Positions 1-9,148 of a DNA stretch of 64,000 nucleotides are shown piece by piece. This DNA comes from WRGT01 sp964450405 (GTDB lineage Bacteria > Spirochaetota > UBA4802 > UBA5550): the NCBI GenBank assembly GCA_964450405.1, contig CAYVCQ010000001.1, forward strand, positions 1-64,000. The letters are read 5' to 3'. Numbering within the stretch: position 1 is the stretch's first letter; each line of letters begins with the position of its first letter. The notes below the pieces were generated by a model. The model ran no database searches. It had not been told where the DNA came from and was given only the letters and a program-made list of their open reading frames with translations. The translations under genes were made by a program, and so were the position numbers.

Positions 1-547
1 TACTCATCTTCCATTTCATTGTTCCGGTCTTTGCATCAAAATTTTTAGAATTGTGAGAGATGATTTTACCAGGATAAGTAATAATAAGATTTGTTTCCAT
101 ACTATCTGTAAAAGGATTTCCCCACCGGGCCGAAAGTCTTTTTTTGTTCCCTTCAATCCGGAAATTATTATCACTTATCAAAGCTCCGAGGAAAGACAGA
201 ATATTTTTAAACTCACCCTGAATAACTGCATCAGTTGAAAGTTCTTTCTTATTCCGCAACTCCACTGTATAGTTAAACAACGGCATCCCGTTGATTATAT
301 CATCAGCCTCTTTTTTGTAACCGGTGAACAATTCACCCATCTCCTTTTTCTGCTCCTCCAGATTGGCTGAGCTTGAATGAACATTTATAAACTCCAATCG
401 CGCATGCCCGGAATAGAGATCATTTTTATCAAGCGCAAGATAAATATTCAACTTATCCAGATCAAGACATGCTGTGAAGGAAAAGATTAAAAATAAAATC
501 ATTGGAAATAGAATCCGGTTAACAGCCGCCTTATTTTTATTTTTCAT
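1..547 (-). CDS. LppM-like lipoprotein (C-terminus beyond window)
   Basis: The minus strand is open from an ATG at 547 to the left edge of the window (about 182 codons, no stop), so this is a partial gene missing its C-terminus. The N-terminus is lysine-rich, then hydrophobic, ending in a lipobox-like FTAC at about residue 28, so I infer a lipid-anchored envelope protein. The last visible part (ITYPGKII followed by an MKW motif) resembles the LppM domain of membrane-anchored lipoproteins; that assignment is tentative. It lies 45 bases downstream of the gene at 593-1117 on the same strand and probably shares its transcript. Confidence 0.6.
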   Translation of the reverse strand, partial: MKNKNKAAVNRILFPMILFLIFSFTACLDLDKLNIYLALDKNDLYSGHARLEFINVHSSSANLEEQKKEMGELFTGYKKEADDIINGMPLFNYTVELRNKKELSTDAVIQGEFKNILSFLGALISDNNFRIEGNKKRLSARWGNPFTDSMETNLIITYPGKIISHNSKNFDAKTGTMKWKMS

Positions 548-592
548 ATGGCCCCCCTTATATTGGAAATATCAAATTACTGCCAGGCAGAG

Positions 593-1117
593 TTAATCCT
601 CAAAATTAACAATGCAGGTCAGCATTACATAATACTCATTTTCATGATTTTTCACATAAAAACTCCTGCCGGCAGATAAAAAAACCGGGAATTCTTTAAC
701 CGGAATTACACCATTAAGTCCCAGATACATCCCTGGCGCAAAACCTCTATCTTTATTTTCACCGGTGTTACCGCTCTCTGAATTTTTTCTATTATAAACA
801 CCTGTAACTCCCGCTTCAAATCCTCCGAACAAAATCATTCCGGAAGCACCTGTTTTGAAATTAATACTTTCTTTATCAAACCTGTAGCCGGCATCGGCCG
901 TTAAGAATCCTGAAAATATCCAGATAAAACCGTACCTGTAACTCAGATAAGCCGCACCATCCTTCCTGTCATCAGCCGAATAGCTATAATCTGCAGAGAT
1001 ACCGATTCCGTTGACAAGAGTCGAACCGGGATTATTTGCTGAAAGATTTTTCACTGGTAACGCCAGCATTGTTATAAAAGAGAGAACCGGTATATATTTA
1101 AAAAACAATCTCTTCAT
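593..1117 (-). CDS. exported protein, possible small outer-membrane barrel
   Basis: This encodes 174 residues. I chose the ATG at 1117 rather than the one at 1132 because GGAG lies 8 bases upstream of it and the signal peptide (MKRLFFKY, hydrophobic core, LSANN) then starts normally. The mature part is rich in Gly, Tyr and Phe, with alternating hydrophobic stretches such as AAYLSYRYGFIWIFSG and YVKNHENEYYVMLTC, which suits an eight-strand outer-membrane barrel, but I recognise no family. It sits between two other minus-strand envelope genes with short gaps (45 and 91 bases), so a three-gene operon is likely. Confidence 0.6.
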   Translation of the reverse strand: MKRLFFKYIPVLSFITMLALPVKNLSANNPGSTLVNGIGISADYSYSADDRKDGAAYLSYRYGFIWIFSGFLTADAGYRFDKESINFKTGASGMILFGGFEAGVTGVYNRKNSESGNTGENKDRGFAPGMYLGLNGVIPVKEFPVFLSAGRSFYVKNHENEYYVMLTCIVNFED

Positions 1118-1208
1118 ATTTAAGCACTCCATTTGTTATTTAAAACTGAAGAAATTCCCCGGCCTCAATTTATTCAGAAAGCAAAAAAAATGTAAGGCCG
1201 GGCAGAGT

Positions 1209-1613
1209 CTATTGAAACTTTTCTCTGCACATCCTGAGAAACCTGATACTCTTTGAAATGCAGAACCATCCTGCTAAAGAAAGAAATACTATAAAAAATG
1301 CAGACAGAGCAAGATGATGTTCCACGCTTCCCATATCAGAAACTAAAAGCAGTATATTTACAATCACAATAAAAACTGCCGCCGAAACGCCGGCAGCAAG
1401 CAATAGCATATTAAAATAATGAAGCAGTTTAGATATAAAATTTTTTCTTATTATAAACAATAAAAGCAGGCCTGCAGCGATATATAAAACAAACAATACT
1501 ATTTCAGCACCCCATAATATAATATAACCTATACCGCTCATACTATTGGCAAAGAGCATGGATGGAAACAGCATAAACAGAGATGTAAAACAAAGCCCCT
1601 TACAGAATCTCAT
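1209..1613 (-). CDS. small integral membrane protein, unknown
   Basis: The 134-residue product starts best at the ATG at 1613, which has AGGAGG six bases upstream; the earlier ATG at 1643 has no site. A signal-like N-terminus (MRFCKGLCFTSLFMLFPSM) is followed by about three hydrophobic helices (IILWGAEIVLFVLYIAAG, LLLAAGVSAAVFIVIVNI, LALSAFFIVFLSLAGW) and a basic tail. I do not recognise the family. It is the first gene of the leftward cluster that continues with the exported protein at 593-1117 and the lipoprotein at the left edge. Confidence 0.6.
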   Translation of the reverse strand: MRFCKGLCFTSLFMLFPSMLFANSMSGIGYIILWGAEIVLFVLYIAAGLLLLFIIRKNFISKLLHYFNMLLLAAGVSAAVFIVIVNILLLVSDMGSVEHHLALSAFFIVFLSLAGWFCISKSIRFLRMCREKFQ

Positions 1614-1985
1614 AGCACCTCCTAACCAGAAGCATAACATCAAACCATCAGCAGTGAAAACTTCTGATTATTTCTTAACTCATTGAATACAATAAACTGT
1701 TTATATCAAAAAATCAACAATAATTCCTCTTTAATAATCAAACAGTATAACCGACCCGACTGTAAAAGTTAAATATAATAGTACCACTCTGAACTGAAAG
1801 CCGTATTACTTTAATTTAATATACTATAAATAATTTTAACTTTGGGATACTGATTGACTATTTATGAAGAATGACAAAACTGGAAATTACATGCCATATA
1901 AAAAATAAACATGTATTTATATTATTTATAAATACATTGCACTTGCGGCATAACTAAGTAATCTCACAAAAGGAGCATCTCTTTC
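1614..1985. other. AT-rich divergent intergenic region with a palindrome
   Basis: These 372 bases separate divergent genes and should hold both promoters, but I see no convincing -35/-10 pair. A perfect inverted repeat with 11-base arms (1911-1921 and 1927-1937, core ATGTATTTATA) and a 5-base loop lies about 50 bases upstream of the MBL-fold gene and could be an operator or a cruciform. AAGGAG at about 1970 is the ribosome binding site for the gene at 1986. Confidence 0.4.
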
Positions 1986-2771
1986 ATGAAAATCAAATTT
2001 AAATGGATCGGCGGAGCAACATGGATTTTGCAGATTGATAATTTAAAAATTGCATGTGATCCGGTCCTCTGCTCCGCCGGCACTATCCAGGATTACAAAT
2101 ATTTTAAAACTAAACGTTTAAATAATCCGGTGTATGATGAATCTGATTTTAAAAATGTAAACCTCTGGCTGCTGACTCACAATCACGAAGACCATATTGA
2201 CAAAACCGGTTTTGAAAAAATAAACAGAGATTCAGTAATCATCTCTCACAAAAGCCTGCGTACATTATTTAATAAAGACCTTTTCACCGGCTTAAGGTTT
2301 CTCACCCGGGATCAGGTTTCAGAATTTTCTTTTGAAGATTTCAATATTAAAGTTAAAGCTCTCCCGGCGATTCATGCCAGAAGAAAGCTATTAGGCCGTG
2401 CTGTGGGCAACGGAAACGGTTATCTTCTGGATATTACAGGGAAAGGTTTCCAATACCGCGTATTCATCACAGGGGATTCTGTTTACAGTAAAAGTATAAT
2501 CAAAAATATTGGCACTTCAAAAATCGATTTAATAATTGCAAATGCAGGATCGGCAATGGTTGGGAGATCGTTCATGTCGCACATCATTGGAAGAATTACA
2601 AACAGTATCAGCGACATTAAAAAAATGAATTCGGATTTAAAACCTGTTATACTTATACCCGTTCACTGGGGAACATTCTCACATTATTCAGAAATGATTT
2701 CTCCGCAGTCATTTGATGACTGTGATAATGTTAAAATTGTTAATGTCGGGGAGAAAGTAGACTTACATTAG
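1986..2771 (+). CDS. MBL-fold metal-dependent hydrolase, UlaG-like
   Basis: This is a 261-residue cytoplasmic member of the metallo-beta-lactamase fold, closest in style to the UlaG/COG2220 group. The zinc motif HNHEDH is at residues 65-70. Further expected ligands are visible as a His in PAIHARRK, the Asp in FITGDSVY and the His in IPVHWGTF. It begins with MKIKFKWIGGATW, the usual first strand of this group, and contains no signal peptide. The substrate cannot be read from the sequence; members include lactonases and phosphodiesterases. It stands alone, convergent with the acyltransferase gene at 2867-3511. Confidence 0.85.
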   Translation: MKIKFKWIGGATWILQIDNLKIACDPVLCSAGTIQDYKYFKTKRLNNPVYDESDFKNVNLWLLTHNHEDHIDKTGFEKINRDSVIISHKSLRTLFNKDLFTGLRFLTRDQVSEFSFEDFNIKVKALPAIHARRKLLGRAVGNGNGYLLDITGKGFQYRVFITGDSVYSKSIIKNIGTSKIDLIIANAGSAMVGRSFMSHIIGRITNSISDIKKMNSDLKPVILIPVHWGTFSHYSEMISPQSFDDCDNVKIVNVGEKVDLH

Positions 2772-2866
2772 TTTCTTTCAAGTGCACAGTTACATCTTCA
2801 ATATAACAAAAGAAATTGCACAATGATGCCCGAACAGCGAGTCAACATCACTCCGCAAAGACGATA

Positions 2867-3511
2867 TCAATTAAGTGCCTCCTGAAGATACTGATAAGAG
2901 TCCTGAAAATTTTCAGTTGTAACTAAAACCGGTTTTTTATAAATTACAATAATTTTTGAGAACGGGACCGGGAAGCGTTTAGAGTCCCATGTTTTTTTAA
3001 ATGTAATACAGAATGGTGTCTCAAATTTTACAGGTACTATCGGTACCCCTGACTGCATAGACATATGTAAAACACCTTTCTTTAGCCGGCCGGGCGGGCC
3101 ATTAGGACCATCAGGGTTTATAAAGGTCGACCAGCCGTTTTTCAAATATTCTACGACTTCATCTGAAGCCTGTTTGCCATTATTTTCTGTCGATCCTAAA
3201 ATTAATTTTTCAATTCCAACCAGCCTTATCAATACATGCATCCCTTTCATAAACCATGCAGGATGATTCATCCATACACTCTTCTTGTGACGGGTAAAAA
3301 CATAAAAATACGGCGTATTATTATGATGCCATGAAGCTAGAATATAATTTGGTAATGGTGCAATATTTTCCAATCCTTTGAACTCAATTCTACATGTCAC
3401 ATGAAATAGTAAAATAAGTATATAACACAGTGTCCCTAATCCGTATCCGAAAATCCAGAAAACCGGTTTATAAAGCCAGGGAATATTATCTACACGATAT
3501 TTTGTTTTCAT
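2867..3511 (-). CDS. DUF374-type lysophospholipid acyltransferase
   Basis: The 214-residue product has an N-terminal membrane segment (FWIFGYGLGTLCYILILLFHV) and the layout of the DUF374/LPLAT family, which moves acyl chains onto lipids at the inner membrane. The conserved block NPDGPNGPPGRLKKG followed by SGVPIVPV is clear. The usual catalytic HxxxxD region is represented by SWHHNNTPYFY, which lacks the Asp, so either the family variant is used or catalysis differs. In other diderms such proteins act in lipid A or phospholipid acylation; the substrate here is not determined by context. Confidence 0.75.
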   Translation of the reverse strand: MKTKYRVDNIPWLYKPVFWIFGYGLGTLCYILILLFHVTCRIEFKGLENIAPLPNYILASWHHNNTPYFYVFTRHKKSVWMNHPAWFMKGMHVLIRLVGIEKLILGSTENNGKQASDEVVEYLKNGWSTFINPDGPNGPPGRLKKGVLHMSMQSGVPIVPVKFETPFCITFKKTWDSKRFPVPFSKIIVIYKKPVLVTTENFQDSYQYLQEALN

Positions 3512-3790
3512 AAACTAAATCTCTTATTATTTCTGTAATAAAGGGAAATCCATATAATGGCGAATCTCTCTCTTAACTATTATCAAATTGATTATTCCGG
3601 CAAATCAACTACATTTCTTACTCACAAATAAAAGAGATATATTAATTGGAAACTAATCTTCTATATATTGTCATGAATAAGAAGCCTTAGATTAAACAGC
3701 CGCATGCTTTAAGTTGACAATCGGCCGGGAAATATATAAATTTACTGTATGAATATGCTCTATTCTGCACTTTAACAACAGAGTCTTTGA

Positions 3791-3824
3791 CATAGAAACA
3801 TCATTCTATATTGATGTTTCTATG
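3791..3824. repeat. perfect 13-base inverted repeat upstream of receptor gene
   Basis: Arms at 3791-3803 and 3812-3824 (CATAGAAACATCA and its complement) enclose an 8-base loop. The repeat ends 29 bases before the start of the chemotaxis receptor at 3854. There is no T-run, so it looks more like an operator or mRNA-leader hairpin than a terminator. The remainder of the 342-base gap (3512-3853) shows nothing further I can name. Confidence 0.5.
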
Positions 3825-3853
3825 AACGATAATATACTTGAACGTGGTAATAA

Positions 3854-5581
3854 ATGAAACTCAAAACACAACTGTACATTTACTTTGGATCTGCATTTCT
3901 GTTAATCCTGATAATCAGCAGTACTATTTTTTATATCTTTTTTCTCAACAATCTGAACGAATCAAATATTACATTTCTGCAGACTGCCGCGGCTGTCTGC
4001 ATAGAAGATACTGATTTTCAGCAAATGCCCGGGCTGAATAATCCGGATAAGAAAGCCGAACTGCAGCAGGGCGAGTATTACAAAAATACTCTTGCTCATC
4101 TTTTCAGCCTGCAGCAGATTTATCACCTGGCGTATGTATACACAGCAGTTAAAAACGGAGATGGTTATCGTTTTATATTTGATACTGACAACAACAATGA
4201 AACCGATCCGGGGAAAATAACATTTCTAAAAGACTATGAGGAACCCCCCGCGGAAATGAAACTGGCTTATGCAACAGGAAACCAGGTGCTGACAAATAAA
4301 CCATATACAGATGAATTTGGAACTTTTGTATCGCTCTTCACTCCCATTAAAGATAGTAATGGAAATGTTTATGCAGTACTCGGCCTTGATTACGACGTTA
4401 GTTATCTGAAACAGAAGAAAGTTCATATTTCGATAATCTTTGCTTCGATTCTGTGCCTGGCGGTAATTCTCACAATTTTTATTATTAATTTTGTTAGCCG
4501 TAAAATAACAGGACCTATGCGGATACTTTCGTCTAAATTTACCGATATCTCAACTGGCAATGCCGATCTGACAAAAGAACTCCCGCTCCAGAAGGTCGAA
4601 GAGATATCAAATGTCTCTTCAGGGTTCAATGAATTCCAGAAGAAGCTGAGGGATATAATAATTACAATCAAAGATACCTCATTAAGTCTGTCATCAGCAA
4701 TGGAGGAGGTATCTGCCACTACTATTTCAATCTCCGAGAATATTCAGAAGCAGTCGGCAAAGGAATCAGTAATAATTGAAACTACAAAAGAAAACAACAC
4801 AATGATTGAAGAGGTTGCCTTTGACACAGATGTGCAGTGCAACATCTCGGAGATACTCGGTTCAATGATCACTAAACTAAGTGATTCTATCAAGGAGCTG
4901 AGTATTGATGCAAAGGACGCAATGGAAATGTCGGGCAACGTAACATATAAAATTAATGAAGGGGAGAAATCTCTTCAATCACTCAACACTATTATGCAGA
5001 ATGTCGAACACAGTTCAAAGGAAATGAACAGTATTGTTTCACTTATAAATGATATTTCCGATCAGATAAATCTTCTTTCGCTGAATGCTGCGATAGAATC
5101 AGCAAGGGCCGGAGATGCAGGCCGGGGCTTTGCAGTTGTTGCTGACGAAATAGGAAAGCTTGCAGATAAAACAGCTGTAAACATCAAGGATATAAATAAC
5201 CTTATCAAGGTAAATGATTCATACATTAATGAGGGGATGACGAGCCTGAAGGATACAGTCTTATCGATAAATTCAATTATCATGGATATAAATAATATTA
5301 CTTCAGTTATAAAAAAGATGTTTGATTCGATGCAGCAGCAGCTTATCTACGAGGAACAGACTAATCAGCAATCGGTCACAATGAAAACACTGACTGAACA
5401 GATAAAGAATTCAATAGACACCCACAGGGTATCGAGTTCAAGCATCCAGCAGAATGTTGAAGAGATAGGATCAATGGGACAGGATAATGCCGCAGCAATC
5501 GAGGAGCTTGCAGCTTCGACTGAGGAAATTGCAGCCATGTCACAGGATCTTGACAGAATGGTTAATCTTTTTAACACCTGA
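3854..5581 (+). CDS. methyl-accepting chemotaxis protein
   Basis: This 575-residue receptor has a first membrane helix at about residues 8-28, a periplasmic sensor of about 165 residues that ends with a Cache-like strand (YAVLGLDYD), a second helix at about 195-213, a HAMP segment and a cytoplasmic signalling domain. The hairpin tip reads DQINLLSLNAAIESARAGD followed by AGRGFAVVADEI, the CheA/CheW contact region. The C-terminus (MVNLFNT) has no CheR/CheB-binding pentapeptide. The ribosome binding site is weak. No che genes are nearby; it should feed the flagellar motor whose filament genes lie at 35903-42204. The ligand is unknown. Confidence 0.92.
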   Translation: MKLKTQLYIYFGSAFLLILIISSTIFYIFFLNNLNESNITFLQTAAAVCIEDTDFQQMPGLNNPDKKAELQQGEYYKNTLAHLFSLQQIYHLAYVYTAVKNGDGYRFIFDTDNNNETDPGKITFLKDYEEPPAEMKLAYATGNQVLTNKPYTDEFGTFVSLFTPIKDSNGNVYAVLGLDYDVSYLKQKKVHISIIFASILCLAVILTIFIINFVSRKITGPMRILSSKFTDISTGNADLTKELPLQKVEEISNVSSGFNEFQKKLRDIIITIKDTSLSLSSAMEEVSATTISISENIQKQSAKESVIIETTKENNTMIEEVAFDTDVQCNISEILGSMITKLSDSIKELSIDAKDAMEMSGNVTYKINEGEKSLQSLNTIMQNVEHSSKEMNSIVSLINDISDQINLLSLNAAIESARAGDAGRGFAVVADEIGKLADKTAVNIKDINNLIKVNDSYINEGMTSLKDTVLSINSIIMDINNITSVIKKMFDSMQQQLIYEEQTNQQSVTMKTLTEQIKNSIDTHRVSSSSIQQNVEEIGSMGQDNAAAIEELAASTEEIAAMSQDLDRMVNLFNT

Positions 5582-5700
5582 AGACTATTGTCCGGGTTAG
5601 TATTTCAGCTTCGACACTTCGGCAGGCTCACTTATTACGACTGATCATCATGAAAAAAGGAGGACTTAATAATAACAAATATGCTCTGCTTAAATTAAAT

Positions 5701-5729
5701 TTGACTTTTGTTATAATTGTTTATATGCT
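5701..5729 (+). promoter_or_regulatory. candidate sigma-70 promoter for the binding-protein/kinase pair
   Basis: TTGACT at 5701-5706 and TATGCT at 5724-5729 are separated by 17 bases. It lies 67 bases upstream of the gene at 5797, which has GAGGAG as ribosome binding site. The match to the -10 consensus is moderate. Confidence 0.45.
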
Positions 5730-5796
5730 TAAATAACAGAGAATTAAAATAATACTCTCCGCGCTTTATAACAGTTTTTTTATATGAGGAGTTGTT

Positions 5797-6918
5797 ATGC
5801 CGAAACAAAAGATCAGAACGATACAGATCATATCTGTTTTAATACTTTCATCCGCTGTAATGTTGACAACACTTTTCTGTACATCCCGGAAAGAAATAGT
5901 TATCGGTTTTGTTGCAAGCCTCTCCGGTATGGATTATATGCTCGGTGTCGAGGGCAGAAATGCCGCAATGCTTTTTGTTGATGAACTGAATGCATCCGGT
6001 GGTATCGGAGGCAGAAAAATTAAACTTGAAATCCGGGATATTGCCAGTGATGATTCCCGTGTTCCTCTGGTTACACAAGAACTTGTGGATGCCGGCGCAG
6101 TGGCAATCATAGGTTTTTACTCCAGTTCTTCAGCTCTTGCCGCAATTCCGGTTCTTCAGAAAGCACTTGTTCCGGCAATCAGCCCGACTTCAACATCGGC
6201 CGCTCTTTCAGGCAAAGACGATATTTTCTTCCGCACCATCATGACCTCAGCCCAGGATCCGGTTGTTCTCGCCCGGCAGATAAAAGCAGCCGGTCAATCC
6301 CGTGTTCTTTTCATTGCTGCGGCCTACAACAAACCCTACTATGAAACTTATCTGACAGTAATTGCCTCCGGTGTAAATATTGCAGGACCGGTATATTACA
6401 ATACACTGAAAGAAATTGATTATAACAAAATCCGTACTCTTGCCCGGAAACCCGGCTACGATGCAGTGATGATCGTGGCAAGCCCTCTTGACACCGGTAC
6501 TATTGCGCAAAAACTCTCTCTCGCGGGACTATCTAAACCTTTGTATCTGAGCGGCTGGGCCGGAAATAATGATGTGATAACTTACGGCGGTTCTGCAGTC
6601 GAGGGGGCGATTCTCGTGCATCAGGTGGATATCAACCAGACTAAAGATTCACCCCTGGCCATTTCTTATCGCAAGGTGTTTGGTATAGATGCAAGCTATA
6701 GCGCAATTGAAACATGGGATTCAATGATGCTTCTTACAGAAGTTCTTCGAACTGCAAATGGAAAAACCGGGCGGCTATATCAGTATTTAAGAAATATCCG
6801 TGAGTTCACGGGGTCATCAGGAAAGATATTCATGGATTCTTTTGGAGATGCACGGCGTCCCCTTTACCTGAAGCGGATTAAGAACGGAGCATTTATCGTA
6901 ACGGCAAAGGTAGATTGA
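5797..6918 (+). CDS. periplasmic amino-acid-type binding lipoprotein (Peripla_BP_6)
   Basis: The 373-residue product has a signal sequence ending in TTLFC, a loose spirochaetal lipobox, then the type I periplasmic-binding fold: VIGFVASLSGMD, NASGGIGGRKIKLEIRD, IIGFYSSSSALAAIPV and ISPTSTSAALSG are the standard strands and hinge segments of the Leu/Ile/Val-binding family. No ABC permease or ATPase gene accompanies it. Instead a histidine kinase begins four bases after its stop codon, so it probably presents a ligand to the kinase rather than to a transporter. The ligand is not evident. Transcription should start at the promoter at 5701-5729. Confidence 0.88.
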   Translation: MPKQKIRTIQIISVLILSSAVMLTTLFCTSRKEIVIGFVASLSGMDYMLGVEGRNAAMLFVDELNASGGIGGRKIKLEIRDIASDDSRVPLVTQELVDAGAVAIIGFYSSSSALAAIPVLQKALVPAISPTSTSAALSGKDDIFFRTIMTSAQDPVVLARQIKAAGQSRVLFIAAAYNKPYYETYLTVIASGVNIAGPVYYNTLKEIDYNKIRTLARKPGYDAVMIVASPLDTGTIAQKLSLAGLSKPLYLSGWAGNNDVITYGGSAVEGAILVHQVDINQTKDSPLAISYRKVFGIDASYSAIETWDSMMLLTEVLRTANGKTGRLYQYLRNIREFTGSSGKIFMDSFGDARRPLYLKRIKNGAFIVTAKVD

Positions 6919-6921
6919 ACG

Positions 6922-8952
6922 ATGCGCAGACGCTTTCGAGCCACCACTCTTCTGGGTTCCCTCCTGGCTATTATGATTATTTCATCTCTCGGAATTATGG
7001 GGCTTGTGCTCGAACATTTTGTCCGATCCGAATTGGAAAGGCAAACCGGGGAAGGAAACCGTCTAGTTGCTGCAAGCGTCGCCCATGAAATAAATTCGTT
7101 TCTTGTTGTTCATTTCGATGCACTCTCACTCCTTGATAAAAAATCATTTAGAGACGTTAACGGAACTGTTTTACTTAATCAATCTTACCCTGCTTTCGAG
7201 CATGTCCTGATAACTAATTCCACGGGAACAGTAGTGCAGGCTTCTTCATCCGGTGAACTCGGGTTTGATATTTCCGCGAGGGATTATTTCCGTGTTCCTT
7301 TTAGTACACGGAACAACTTTGTCTCTCCCCCTTTTATCTCCGGTCCGCATTATGACCCCATCTCGGTTCTTGCACGCCCTTTTACTGGGGGCGTTTCAAT
7401 TGCTTATGTCAGTCTGAGTTTTATGAATGAATTTCTAAAGAGTTTGCCTTCAAGCGCGAGCAAATCAATATCCGTAGTCGATAAACGCGGTGTCTTCGTA
7501 GCTCACAATGCCGACAATTCCCTACTGGACCAAAGTGAAATTGTATCGCTCGAACCATGGTTCAGAGGACATGACGGACGTAATGGAAATGGACTTTCGA
7601 TTGTAACAAGATCAAACGGAGTGGAAGAACTTTTATGCTGGGCTACTGTTCCCGGAATTTCAGGGTGGACAGTCATTGTCTCCGAACCGACAGAACGGGT
7701 GTTTCGTGCAGCATACGTTTTACGGGCAGCAGTGCTTTTGTTTCTTGCCGTCTATGCATTTTTCGCCTTATCGCTTAACATGACCGTGTTGAGATTTATT
7801 CGCCATGACATCGGGATGCTCGTCGGGTTTTCAAACAAAATTTCTGCCGGTGAACTCGACTCTCGAATAGACTTTAAGGGTTTTTATGATTTTGCACATC
7901 TGGCTGCCAACCTGGAACGTATGGGTGATGCAATAAATGAAAGGGAGCTTAAGCTCAAGTCTAATGAGCGCAGGCTTTTCGATCTTCTGGATTTTCTTCC
8001 CATACCTGTCATTCTCCTTACCCGTGAAAAAAATATTGAACTTATGAATCGTGCTGTGGGGCGTACCCTCGGGTGGACACAGGACGAAATCCATACCGAG
8101 GAGGACTGGTTCACTTCAGTATATCCGGATGAACAAACCCGGAAGGATGCAAATAAATTCTGGAATTCCTATATCAATGATATGATAGAGGGTAAAACGC
8201 CTGAATCTGCTTATAGAGGAGCACTCTTCTGCAGGGACGGCTCTTCCCGCACCCTCATTGGAGAAGCAGCACTTATCGCCGACAGGATTGTCATTACATT
8301 CGTTGATGTTACTCTTGCCGAAGCAGCTGCGGCTCAAATGACCGCAAATATCAAAGAAAAGGAACTCCTTTTGTCAGAAGTTCATCACCGTATCAAAAAT
8401 AATATGAATACAATCAAGGGCCTTTTGACCCTTCAGATAGAAGCAGAGACAAATCAGTCTGCCGCAGAAGCCCTCAAGGATGCTGAGGGCCGCGTTCAGG
8501 GCATTATCATGCTCTATGACCGGTTGTATTGCACCGACAACTACCGCGAACTTTCAGTCAGGGAATATCTTGAGCCCCTGGTGGAGGAAGTAGTAAACAG
8601 TTTTCCCAATCGTGATATTGTAACTGTTCAAACAGATATCCAGAATTCTATTCTGAATGTGCAACTTCTAACTCCGCTGGGAATACTGGTTAATGAACTA
8701 CTTACCAACATGATGAAACATGCCTTTGCCGGCAGAGAGACCGGCGTGATTTTTCTATCAGTTTCTCAAAATGAAAATCGCATTTCAGTGATTCTCAAAG
8801 ATGATGGAATCGGTCTTCCCGAGTCAGTAAGTCTGATCAACTCAACCGGATTCGGCATGATGCTTGTCGGCATGCTCCTTGAGCAGATGGGTGGAACCAT
8901 GCAGATCGATATTGATAACGGAACAAAATTTACCATTGAATTCACTATATAA
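6922..8952 (+). CDS. membrane sensor histidine kinase, HisKA_2 type
   Basis: The 676-residue kinase has a membrane helix at about 14-34, a periplasmic Cache-like sensor to about residue 265, a second helix at about 268-292, HAMP, a PAS domain (about 355-465), and a HisKA_2 dimerisation domain whose phospho-accepting His is in EVHHRIKNN (His488 or 489). The ATPase domain shows the N box NELLTNMMKHAF, G1 box DDGIGLP and G2 box GFGMMLVGML. No response regulator gene follows, so the partner is encoded elsewhere. It is translated right behind the binding lipoprotein and I infer the two form one sensing unit. Confidence 0.92.
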   Translation: MRRRFRATTLLGSLLAIMIISSLGIMGLVLEHFVRSELERQTGEGNRLVAASVAHEINSFLVVHFDALSLLDKKSFRDVNGTVLLNQSYPAFEHVLITNSTGTVVQASSSGELGFDISARDYFRVPFSTRNNFVSPPFISGPHYDPISVLARPFTGGVSIAYVSLSFMNEFLKSLPSSASKSISVVDKRGVFVAHNADNSLLDQSEIVSLEPWFRGHDGRNGNGLSIVTRSNGVEELLCWATVPGISGWTVIVSEPTERVFRAAYVLRAAVLLFLAVYAFFALSLNMTVLRFIRHDIGMLVGFSNKISAGELDSRIDFKGFYDFAHLAANLERMGDAINERELKLKSNERRLFDLLDFLPIPVILLTREKNIELMNRAVGRTLGWTQDEIHTEEDWFTSVYPDEQTRKDANKFWNSYINDMIEGKTPESAYRGALFCRDGSSRTLIGEAALIADRIVITFVDVTLAEAAAAQMTANIKEKELLLSEVHHRIKNNMNTIKGLLTLQIEAETNQSAAEALKDAEGRVQGIIMLYDRLYCTDNYRELSVREYLEPLVEEVVNSFPNRDIVTVQTDIQNSILNVQLLTPLGILVNELLTNMMKHAFAGRETGVIFLSVSQNENRISVILKDDGIGLPESVSLINSTGFGMMLVGMLLEQMGGTMQIDIDNGTKFTIEFTI

Positions 8953-9148
8953 CAGGGGCATTCATCTCTTTAAATTGCGAACCTGATACATGCGCTCTTT
9001 ATTCATATAGAAAAATCATTAAGCACCCATGAGTCTAGAATGTATTTAATGGAGATGAAGAGTCAAATTGAATATTGCCGTAAATAGCGGTTTTTTTAGT
9101 TGCAGGAAATTTACCAAGGATATAATTATCGATTTGGAAGGAAATCAT

